The notes below the pieces were generated by a model. The model was given only the letters and a program-made list of their open reading frames with translations, did not search any database and was not told the origin of the DNA. From contig PMSP01000361.1 of the NCBI GenBank assembly GCA_003168315.1, positions 1,255 through 10,960 on the forward strand: a stretch of 9,706 nucleotides of DNA, written 5' to 3'. Origin of the DNA: Opitutaceae bacterium (lineage in GTDB: Bacteria; Verrucomicrobiota; Verrucomicrobiia; Opitutales; Opitutaceae). This document shows positions 1 to 5,518 of the stretch, in pieces. The position numbers and the translations under genes are program-made. The stretch's first letter is position 1. The number at the start of each line of letters is the position of its first letter.

Positions 1-666
1 CCCGGCGCGATGTGGTACGCGGTCTTCCTCCTCTCGACGGTCTGCCATGAGGCGGCCCACGCATGGGCCGCCTTCCGGCTCGGGGATGAAACCGCGCACA
101 GGGGCGGCCAGGTCACCCTGAATCCCATACCGCACATCCGCCGGGAGCCGGTGGGCATGGTGGTCGTCCCGATCGCCTCCTGGTTCATCGGGGGGTGGAT
201 CATTGGCTGGGCCAGCACCCCGTACAACCTCGAGTGGTCGAGGCAGAATCCCCGCAAGGCCGCGCTGATGGCGCTCGCCGGACCGGCGACGAACCTCTGC
301 CTTGCCGCCGCCGCGGCGCTCCTCATCCGCCTCGGCTACGAGTGGGGGATCTTCGGGATCCCGTTCATGTCGGGAATGGGCCAGCTGGCGACGGGAAGCA
401 CAGGCGGGGCGTCGCTCGCGGCCCGCCTCCTCAGCATCGCCCTCTCCCTCAACCTTCTCCTCTGCGCCTTCAACCTGGTCCCCCTGCCCCCGCTCGACGG
501 GAGCCAGGCGCCGCTCCTCCTCCTGCCGCGCGGGGCCGCCGAGAAATACTCCGCCGCCCTCCGCAGTCCCGTCATGCGCTACATCGGCATTTTTGTCGCT
601 TGGAAGCTCATTCCCTTCATATTGCCGCCGTTGCTGCACGCGGCCACCGCCGTGCTTTACGCCTAG
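1..666 (+). CDS. Site-2 protease family (M50) membrane metalloprotease, probably 5'-partial
   Basis: Intramembrane zinc metalloprotease of the M50 / site-2-protease family; such enzymes cut substrates within or near the membrane. Counting from the ATG at 10, the zinc-binding HEAAH (HExxH) motif is at residues 13-17, followed by the family-typical LNPIPHI (38-43). AGPATN lies at 90-95, and NLVPLPPLDG at 155-164 supplies the third zinc ligand, Asp163. Several hydrophobic segments surround these motifs. The frame is open to the left edge of the window, and the first membrane helix before HExxH is too short if translation starts at 10, so I think the true start lies upstream; the ATG at 10 is the fallback. 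Relatives of this length are usually single-domain proteins without PDZ or CBS domains, as here. The next gene starts 17 nt downstream on the same strand, suggesting an operon. The family is secure; the substrate is unknown. Confidence 0.88.
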   Translation, partial: PGAMWYAVFLLSTVCHEAAHAWAAFRLGDETAHRGGQVTLNPIPHIRREPVGMVVVPIASWFIGGWIIGWASTPYNLEWSRQNPRKAALMALAGPATNLCLAAAAALLIRLGYEWGIFGIPFMSGMGQLATGSTGGASLAARLLSIALSLNLLLCAFNLVPLPPLDGSQAPLLLLPRGAAEKYSAALRSPVMRYIGIFVAWKLIPFILPPLLHAATAVLYA

Positions 667-683
667 GATCCCAGCCCCACCCC

Positions 684-1643
684 ATGAAGCTTGCACCCCT
701 GTTCGTCGCCGCGGCGGCGCTGGCCGCCACGCCCCTCTTCCCGGCGACCCCGGACTCGACCGATCCCGCGGCGCGCCTCGCCGAGGCGCGCAGGCTGGCC
801 AACTCGGTCCACTACCAGACGGGGGACATCGTGCTGAAGGGCGACATCGCGAAGGTGTCGCTCCCGGGCGGCTACAGGTTCGTGAACCCGGCCGACTCCG
901 AGATCATCCTCAGCAAGCTGTGGGGAAACCCGAGCCAGAAGGACGTCCTCGGCATGATCACGCCCGACGACTTCGACCCGCTGAGCGCCGCGAGCTGGGC
1001 CGTCATCGTCACCTATGCCGACGACGGCTACGTGAAGGACGACGAAGCCAGCAAGATCAACTACGCCGACCTCCTGCAGAAGATGAAGGAGGGGACCACC
1101 GAGGCGAACAAGGCCCGCGAGAAGAGCGGGTATCCCGCGATCGACCTCGTCGGCTGGGCCGAGGCGCCCCGCTACGACTCGGCCGCGCACAAGCTCTACT
1201 GGGCGAAGGAGGTCAGGTTCGCCGGGGTCCCGGTGAACACCCTCAACTACAACATCCGCATGCTCGGCAGGAGCGGCGTCCTGGTCCTGAACGCGGTCGC
1301 CGGCATGCCGCAGCTGGCCGAGGTCGAGAAGGCGACGCCGACCCTCCTTTCGATGGTCGATTTCCAGCCGGGCCACCGCTACAGCGACTTCAAGCAGGGC
1401 ACGGACAAGGTGGCGACGTATGGGATCGCCGCCCTCGTCGCGGGCGGGATCGCCGCGAAGGTGGGCCTCTTCAAGGGCCTCTGGGTCGCCGTCCTCGCCC
1501 TAAAGAAGTTCATCATCGTCGGCGCGCTCGCCGTGGCCCGCTATGCCAAGAGGATCTGGGCCAAGATCCGGGGGCGCGACCCGGGCGCGACCCCGCCCCC
1601 CTCCCCGGGGTCAGGGCTGCAGCCCCCGGCGGGATCCTCCTGA
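684..1643 (+). CDS. DUF2167 family membrane-anchored protein
   Basis: A 319-residue protein matching the DUF2167 family, whose biochemical role is not established. An N-terminal Sec-type signal peptide covers about residues 1-21 (MKLAPLF then an Ala-rich core). Family-like motifs follow: YQTGDI (44-49), a GWAEAPRYD segment (157-165), LYWAKE (171-176) and NYNIRMLGRSG (188-198). A hydrophobic region at about 245-287 (one or two membrane helices with short basic breaks) is followed by a basic stretch and a Pro/Gly/Ser-rich tail. The mature domain should therefore lie outside the inner membrane, anchored near its C terminus. I chose the ATG at 684 because it gives the signal peptide and follows the protease gene by 17 nt; the same frame is open further upstream but only overlaps the protease gene. 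Family assignment is from pattern recognition and fairly secure; no function is inferred. Confidence 0.88.
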   Translation: MKLAPLFVAAAALAATPLFPATPDSTDPAARLAEARRLANSVHYQTGDIVLKGDIAKVSLPGGYRFVNPADSEIILSKLWGNPSQKDVLGMITPDDFDPLSAASWAVIVTYADDGYVKDDEASKINYADLLQKMKEGTTEANKAREKSGYPAIDLVGWAEAPRYDSAAHKLYWAKEVRFAGVPVNTLNYNIRMLGRSGVLVLNAVAGMPQLAEVEKATPTLLSMVDFQPGHRYSDFKQGTDKVATYGIAALVAGGIAAKVGLFKGLWVAVLALKKFIIVGALAVARYAKRIWAKIRGRDPGATPPPSPGSGLQPPAGSS

Positions 1644-1668
1644 GGCGGGAACGCCGCCGATCTATCCC

Positions 1669-2142
1669 ATGCCGCAAAGGGACTACCTCCTCAGGCTGCT
1701 CGAGCAGGCGGCCGATCTGCTCCGCCAGATCACGCTCCAGCGCGGGGCCGGCGAGCCCGACTCGGCGATCCAGTCGGTGATTGACGGGACCGAGAGGCTA
1801 TTCGGGCTCAGGGTCACCGAGCTCTGGTCCCTTGACTCGGAGGAGCTGTACGCGCAGCTGACGCGCGAGGAGAACCCGCGGGACGCCCGGGACAAGTGCC
1901 TCGTGTTTGCCGCCCTGGCCTACCAGGCCGGCCTCGCCTACGCGGACAAGGACCTTCCGGCGCTGTCCCAGCCCGCATTCCACCTGGCGCTCGTCTTCAC
2001 GCTGATGGCGCTGGCCCGGTTTCCCGGCGCCGATCTTCCCCAGTTCACGCCAAGCGTGGATGACCTGCTTTCCCGGCTGGAGGGATTCGCCCTCCCGGAT
2101 TCCACCGCCGAGCTCCTCGCGGACTACAAGGCCGCGCGCTGA
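1669..2142 (+). CDS. Small helical protein, DUF6483-like
   Basis: A 157-residue protein, apparently soluble and mostly helical, with no signal peptide or membrane segment. The N terminus (RDYLLRLLEQAADLLRQI, residues 4-21) resembles the opening of DUF6483-type proteins, in which a 'D-Y-I/L-x-R-x-I/L-E-Q' helix precedes a TPR-like helical body. The central part (about 74-118) is rich in Ala and Leu, with aromatic residues in helical spacing. No catalytic motif is visible. The ATG at 1669 lies 25 nt after the DUF2167 stop and gives the family-like N terminus, so it probably belongs to the same operon as the protease and DUF2167 genes. No clear Shine-Dalgarno sequence precedes it. That it is a real gene is well supported by size, reading frame and packing; the DUF6483 assignment is moderate. 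Confidence 0.75.
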   Translation: MPQRDYLLRLLEQAADLLRQITLQRGAGEPDSAIQSVIDGTERLFGLRVTELWSLDSEELYAQLTREENPRDARDKCLVFAALAYQAGLAYADKDLPALSQPAFHLALVFTLMALARFPGADLPQFTPSVDDLLSRLEGFALPDSTAELLADYKAAR

Positions 2143-2161
2143 TGGTTCGCTAGTGCGCGGC
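2131..2161. terminator. GC-rich hairpin between convergent genes, possible bidirectional terminator
   Basis: GCCGCGCGCT at 2131-2140 pairs with AGTGCGCGGC at 2152-2161: a 10-bp stem with one G-U type pair and an 11-nt loop. The loop region carries the stop of the DUF6483-like gene (2140-2142) and, on the other strand, the stop of the Gfo/Idh gene (2150-2152). There is no T-run on either side, so it is not a classical intrinsic terminator. Its location between converging transcripts suggests termination or 3'-end protection in both directions. Confidence 0.5.
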
Positions 2162-3250
2162 GTCCGGCGCCAGGTCGACCCTCCTGCCGGTCCGCGCCGA
2201 CTCCTTCGCGGCGTCGAGTATCTCGGTCACGACCATGTTCACCCCGAGGGACGAGAGCCCCGACGGCTGGATCTCGCGGCGGACAACGGCGACAAGGTAC
2301 GAGAGGGCGTCGGAATTGGGCGACGCGAGCGCCGGAGCCGCGACCGCCGTCTCCGGCGCGTTTCCCATCCGCAGGAACAACGAGCTCCCGTTCGGGAGCC
2401 GGAGGGCGCCCTTCTGGCCGTAGATATCCATGTCCTTGCGGCCGTAGGGCCAGTCCCATGAGGGCTCGAGGATCGCCTGCGTCCCGGGATAGGTGAGCAC
2501 GATCGTCGCGTCATCATCCACCCTGGGGTAGACCTTCGGCTGGAGGTGCTGCGTGACGGCGAATACCGAGGTCGGCCGCCTGCCGTCCATGAGCCATGTG
2601 ACGAGGTCGGCCCCGTAGCATCCAAAGTCCATCAGCGCGCCGCCGCCGTTCAGCACCGGGTCCGTCAGCCACGCCAAAAAGTAAGGCGAACAGATGGCGG
2701 CCGGCCCGGAATGCCCGTCCCGGACAACGATCTTCTGCAGGTCGCCGATGGCGCCGCCGTGGACGAGGTCGTAGGCGCCCTTGTTGCTCGGGTACCAGGT
2801 GGTCTCATAGTTGACGATGACCTGGATCCCGCCCTTTTTCGCGGCGGCCTGCATGGCACGCGCGTCGTCCATGCTGACGGCGAGGGGCTTCTCCATCATG
2901 ACGTCTATGCCCAGCGGGGCGCACATCTCGACGACGCGTCTGTGGTCGAAAGTCGACGTGAAGGTCGCCACGGCCTGCACCTGCGCCGTGGCCCGGAGCG
3001 CGTCCAGGGTCGGGAAGAAGAGCTTCCGGTCCAGGTGGAACTTGTCGGCATAGAGGGCGGAAAGCTCCTGGTTCGGCTCGACGATCCCGACCAGCTGCAC
3101 GTCCGTGCGGCCTGCGAGGTTCGGGATCATTCCCGTGACGTGGTCGTGCACGAGCCCGACAATGGCGAGCCTGACGGGAGGCGGAGCCTCCCCGGCCCGG
3201 GCGCCGGGAGCTGCAATCCAGAGGAGGGGAAGGACGAGGAGTTTCCTCAT
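2150..3250 (-). CDS. Exported Gfo/Idh/MocA family oxidoreductase
   Basis: A 366-residue NAD(P)-dependent-type oxidoreductase of the Gfo/Idh/MocA family, which typically act on sugars, inositols or related polyols. Residues 1-19 (MRKLLVLPLL, then a cleavable-looking PGARA) form a Sec-type signal peptide without a twin-arginine motif. The Rossmann domain follows: the strand and loop LAIVGLVHDH (28-37) takes the place of the usual GxGxxG, an acidic Glu58 ends the second strand (GIVEPN), and the family signature EKP is at 120-122 with Lys121. The C-terminal alpha/beta domain contains a GGGALMDFGCYGADL element (202-216) with Asp208 and His180 nearby. The gene begins 14 nt after the esterase gene on the same strand, with no obvious Shine-Dalgarno sequence, so coupled expression is likely. 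The family is secure; substrate, cofactor loading and exact compartment are inference. Confidence 0.9.
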   Translation of the reverse strand: MRKLLVLPLLWIAAPGARAGEAPPPVRLAIVGLVHDHVTGMIPNLAGRTDVQLVGIVEPNQELSALYADKFHLDRKLFFPTLDALRATAQVQAVATFTSTFDHRRVVEMCAPLGIDVMMEKPLAVSMDDARAMQAAAKKGGIQVIVNYETTWYPSNKGAYDLVHGGAIGDLQKIVVRDGHSGPAAICSPYFLAWLTDPVLNGGGALMDFGCYGADLVTWLMDGRRPTSVFAVTQHLQPKVYPRVDDDATIVLTYPGTQAILEPSWDWPYGRKDMDIYGQKGALRLPNGSSLFLRMGNAPETAVAAPALASPNSDALSYLVAVVRREIQPSGLSSLGVNMVVTEILDAAKESARTGRRVDLAPDAAH

Positions 3251-3264
3251 GGCGGAAAGTCGCG

Positions 3265-4170
3265 TCAGTTGCTCCCCAGGAGGCCGCGGCTGCGCATCCA
3301 GTCGCCTGCGCGCTGGGGCCAGGTGGTCACGTAGTTCTTGGTCGGCCGAAGCCCGTAGCCGTGGCCCCCCGTCGGGTACAGGTGCATCTCCATCGGCACC
3401 TTCGCGTCCTGGAGCGCCATCGCGTAGCCGAGGATGTTCTCAACATGGACCGGGTCGTCCTGCGCCATGACGAGAAAGGTCGGCGGCGTGTCCGACGTCA
3501 CGGCGACCTCGGGCCTTATCTTGTAGCCCGCATTGTCATTAACGAGATAGGCCGGGTAGATGAGGATCTGGAAATCCGGATGGCTGCCCAGGTCGTCCGC
3601 GTCGTCGACGCGGGGATAGGTCCTGGCGGTTGCGGCGCTCAGGACCGCGCACAGGTTTCCGCCGGCCGAGAAACCCAGGACGCCGACGCGCTTCGGGTCG
3701 ATGCCCCACTCCTTCGCGTGGAACCGGGTCAGCCCGAGGGCGCGCTGGGCGTCCTGCAGCGGCGCGGCGTAGGGCGCCAGACCCTCCCGCCTCGGGACCC
3801 GGTACTTGAGGAGGACGCCCGTGACGCCGATTGAGTTCAGCCACTGGCACACCTCCGACCCCTCGAGGTCGTAGGCCAGCATGTAATAGCCTCCGCCCGG
3901 GCAGACCATCACCGCCGCCCCCGTGTCCCTGCCCGCATCCGGCCGATAGACGGTCAGCGTGGGGTCGGAGACCTTGCCGAGCCGGATGACCTGCCGGCCC
4001 GCGACCGGGCCGTCGGTCGGCTTGCTGATCTCCTTCTCCTCGCCGATGTTTCCCTTCTCGCCGGGCGCCGGGCCGGGCCAGAGCCTCATGGGGGGCGACT
4101 CGGCCCCGAGGCAGACGCTGAAGCCAAGCAACGCGATCGCGTGCCGCAAAACGGTGGGGTTCACGCGCAA
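3265..4170 (-). CDS. Exported alpha/beta-hydrolase (esterase, acetylxylan esterase-like)
   Basis: Predicted secreted serine esterase of the alpha/beta-hydrolase fold; neighbours and relatives suggest deacetylation or de-esterification of plant-type polysaccharides, but this is not proved. Numbered from the TTG at 4170 (301 residues): a signal peptide occupies about 1-23 (basic start, then AIALLGFSVCLGA). The oxyanion-hole loop CPGGGYY spans 90-96, the nucleophile elbow GFSAGG has Ser168, the acid is probably Asp238 or Asp239 (AQDDP), and the base is His270 (GGHGYG). The start is uncertain. GGAGG at 4179-4183 is 8 nt from TTG 4170 and 14 nt from GTG 4164, so I prefer TTG; GTG changes only two residues. 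An ATG at 4293 would add a basic, low-complexity extension ahead of the signal peptide and looks wrong. It is the first gene of a two-gene unit with the Gfo/Idh oxidoreductase. Confidence 0.87.
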   Translation of the reverse strand: MRVNPTVLRHAIALLGFSVCLGAESPPMRLWPGPAPGEKGNIGEEKEISKPTDGPVAGRQVIRLGKVSDPTLTVYRPDAGRDTGAAVMVCPGGGYYMLAYDLEGSEVCQWLNSIGVTGVLLKYRVPRREGLAPYAAPLQDAQRALGLTRFHAKEWGIDPKRVGVLGFSAGGNLCAVLSAATARTYPRVDDADDLGSHPDFQILIYPAYLVNDNAGYKIRPEVAVTSDTPPTFLVMAQDDPVHVENILGYAMALQDAKVPMEMHLYPTGGHGYGLRPTKNYVTTWPQRAGDWMRSRGLLGSN

Positions 4171-4337
4171 AGGCAATGCCTCCGCGGGGCGGGAGTCGAA
4201 CCCTATTGTCCGGCGCTCAGGGCGCTCCCGAGAGGATCCGCGTGACAAGCGCCTCGTCCCCGAGCGCGCCGGATTTTGATACCGCTGCCCCACGTTTCCA
4301 TTGAAGCCGGGGGATGCGTCTGGCTAGATCTCGGGCG
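4171..4337. other. Divergent intergenic region
   Basis: This 167-nt stretch separates the minus-strand esterase from the plus-strand DCC-family gene and should hold both promoters. I could not find a convincing -35/-10 pair on either strand. A GC-rich imperfect inverted repeat around 4211-4229 (GGCGCT and GGGCGCTCCC) and a short tRNA T-arm-like sequence on the minus strand at 4191-4203 (GGG-TTCGACT-CCC) are the only notable structures; a complete tRNA does not fold around it. Confidence 0.5.
4179..4183 (-). promoter_or_regulatory. Ribosome binding site of the esterase gene
   Basis: GGAGG on the minus strand, 8 nt before the TTG at 4170 and 14 nt before the GTG at 4164. The spacing favours the TTG start and argues against the distant ATG at 4293. 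Confidence 0.45.
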
Positions 4338-4766
4338 ATGGCAGACACACGCGTTCCCGTGCTCCTTTACGACGGCGAATGCAGCCTGTGCAACGCAGTC
4401 GTCCGGTTCATGCTTCGCCACGACCGGAGGGGGCGCCTGCACTTCGCCCCGCTCCAGAGCGCCCCCGGGCAGGCGTACCTGCGCCTGCAGGGGCTGCCGC
4501 TGGAGGACCTCTCGAGCCTGGTCTTCGTCCCCGACTGGGAAAACCAGGCGCGGGGAGCCCAGCTCATGCGAACGACGGGCGCCCTTGCGGCCTTCGCCGA
4601 ACTCGACGGGCCCTGGCGCCACGTCTCATGCCTCCGCGTCGTGCCCGCCTTTCTGCGCGATCCCGTCTACAAGCTTGTCGCAAGGACGCGGTATGCGATC
4701 TTCGGGAAATACAGGCCGAGGCCGCTTGAGGATCCCGCATGGGAAAAGCGCTTCCTGGCCAAATGA
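4338..4766 (+). CDS. Thiol-disulfide oxidoreductase DCC family protein
   Basis: A 142-residue member of the DCC family (DUF393), small thioredoxin-like proteins named for their DxxCxxC motif and presumed to act in thiol-disulfide exchange. The motif YDGECSLCN is at residues 11-19, with Asp12, Cys15 and Cys18, preceded by a short strand (VPVLL) as is typical. The conserved C-terminal half includes an aromatic and basic segment (DPVYKLVARTRYAIFGKY, 108-125). No signal peptide is seen, so it is likely cytoplasmic. The ATG at 4338 gives the usual DCC N terminus; an in-frame ATG at 4314 would add eight mostly basic residues and cannot be excluded. No strong Shine-Dalgarno sequence distinguishes them. 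The DUF2062 gene follows 24 nt downstream on the same strand. Confidence 0.9.
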   Translation: MADTRVPVLLYDGECSLCNAVVRFMLRHDRRGRLHFAPLQSAPGQAYLRLQGLPLEDLSSLVFVPDWENQARGAQLMRTTGALAAFAELDGPWRHVSCLRVVPAFLRDPVYKLVARTRYAIFGKYRPRPLEDPAWEKRFLAK

Positions 4767-4787
4767 CCCCCGTCCCAACCGGGGTCA
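4764..4787. terminator. Hairpin overlapping the DCC gene stop codon
   Basis: TGACCCC (4764-4770) and GGGGTCA (4781-4787) form a perfect 7-bp inverted repeat with a 10-nt loop. The stop codon TGA of the DCC gene is the base of the left arm. No T-run follows, and the next gene starts only 4 nt later, so it may be a weak terminator, an attenuating structure, or an mRNA structure limiting readthrough into the DUF2062 gene. Confidence 0.4.
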
Positions 4788-4790
4788 CCC

Positions 4791-5351
4791 ATGCGCCCGA
4801 AATCGGTTTCCAGCCGTAGGAAGGATAAGTCCATTTCCGTGATCCCCACGCCCACTACCGACAAGCAGAAAGCGACGCGCAGGCGAAGGTTCTGGCACCG
4901 CTGGCTGGTCGACCCCGTCATGCGGCAGATCACCCAGGGGGTCAGCCCGAAGAAGGTCGCGCTCAGCCTCGCTGTCGGGAGCGCACTGGCGCTCTTCCCG
5001 ATACTCGGAACGACCACGACGCTCTGCCTGGTCGCCGGCATAGCCCTTGGACTCAACCAGCCGATCATCCAGGGCGTGAACGCGCTCTGCACCTTCGTGT
5101 ATTTTCCGTTCCTCCTCGCATTCGTGCGCCTGGGCGACGCCCTCGCCGGCTCGGCGCGCTCGAGCCTGGACATCTCGCTCATGATATCGACCTTCACCCA
5201 TCACCCGGGGCAATTCTTCAGGCAGTTCGGAGTCACTGCCCTTCACGCCATCCTCGGGTGGGTGGTGGTCGCCCCGGTCTGGATCCCGCTCGTCTACTTC
5301 ATCGCGCTCCAGCCGCTGCGGGCGACGGCGCGGACGATTCGCGCCGCCTAG
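4791..5351 (+). CDS. DUF2062 domain-containing membrane protein
   Basis: A 186-residue inner-membrane protein with a DUF2062 domain; the biochemical role of the family is not established, and the domain is sometimes fused to glycosyltransferases. A polar, basic N terminus (RRRR at 30-33) precedes the domain core: GVSPKKVALSLAVG (50-63), then LFPILGTTTTLCL (68-80) and ALGLNQPIIQGVN (85-97). Further hydrophobic helices lie at about 100-115 and 150-173. The ATG at 4791 is taken as the start but lacks a Shine-Dalgarno sequence. An in-frame GTG at 4839, 13 nt after AGGAAGGA (4818-4825), would remove 16 polar residues without touching the domain and is a credible alternative. It may share a transcript with the DCC gene. 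Domain call is confident; function unknown. Confidence 0.88.
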   Translation: MRPKSVSSRRKDKSISVIPTPTTDKQKATRRRRFWHRWLVDPVMRQITQGVSPKKVALSLAVGSALALFPILGTTTTLCLVAGIALGLNQPIIQGVNALCTFVYFPFLLAFVRLGDALAGSARSSLDISLMISTFTHHPGQFFRQFGVTALHAILGWVVVAPVWIPLVYFIALQPLRATARTIRAA

Positions 5352-5518
5352 CCCGGGCATGCCCTGCATGTCTAAGGCGATTTCCAGCCTATCGGCTCCC
5401 TCTTGACCGGAACCTGCACATTTCGCCGTCGTTACTGATAGACAAGGGTGAGCGGTCGGGTCGTACTGTCTGCGGAGAAACAAGCGCTTCGCAAATGTTA
5501 TCCGGCCGTCCATTAGTC
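5352..5518 (+). promoter_or_regulatory. Leader/promoter region of bglX
   Basis: This 167-nt non-coding stretch is visibly richer in A and T than its flanks, especially after 5470. TTGACC at 5403-5408 resembles a -35 box, but the best -10-like sequence (TACTGA, 5433-5438) is 24 nt away, too far for a standard promoter, so no promoter is assigned. Near its start is the palindrome GGGCATGCCC (5355-5364), and near its end AAGCGCTT (5482-5489). Confidence 0.35.
5482..5489. promoter_or_regulatory. LacI/GalR-type operator-like palindrome
   Basis: AAGCGCTT is a perfect 8-bp palindrome with the central CG characteristic of many LacI/GalR-family operators. It lies 30 nt before the chosen start of a beta-glucosidase gene, a class often under sugar-responsive repressors. 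The symmetry does not extend to the flanking bases, so the site is short and could be chance. Confidence 0.25.

Noticed and set aside
195..683. Longer reading frame upstream of the DUF2167 start
   Set aside because: The stretch overlaps the M50 protease in another frame, is Arg/Pro-rich like typical high-GC out-of-frame translation, and the signal peptide begins at 684.
663..1376. Long minus-strand open frame opposite the DUF2167 gene, and similar long open frames opposite the Gfo/Idh, bglX and modA genes
   Set aside because: They are antisense shadows produced by high GC, with Arg-, Gly- and Ala-rich translations and no recognisable domains.
4178..4290. Complete tRNA gene on the minus strand
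   Set aside because: A T-loop-like sequence is present, but no 7-bp acceptor stem, D-arm or correctly spaced anticodon arm could be drawn around it.
4165..4293. N-terminal extension of the esterase to an ATG at 4293
   Set aside because: It would put a basic, low-complexity stretch of about 40 residues before the signal peptide; GGAGG at 4179-4183 supports a start at 4170 or 4164 instead.
5403..5438. Sigma-70 promoter for bglX (TTGACC with TACTGA)
   Set aside because: The spacing of 24 nt between the two boxes is too long, and no better -10 lies at 16-18 nt.
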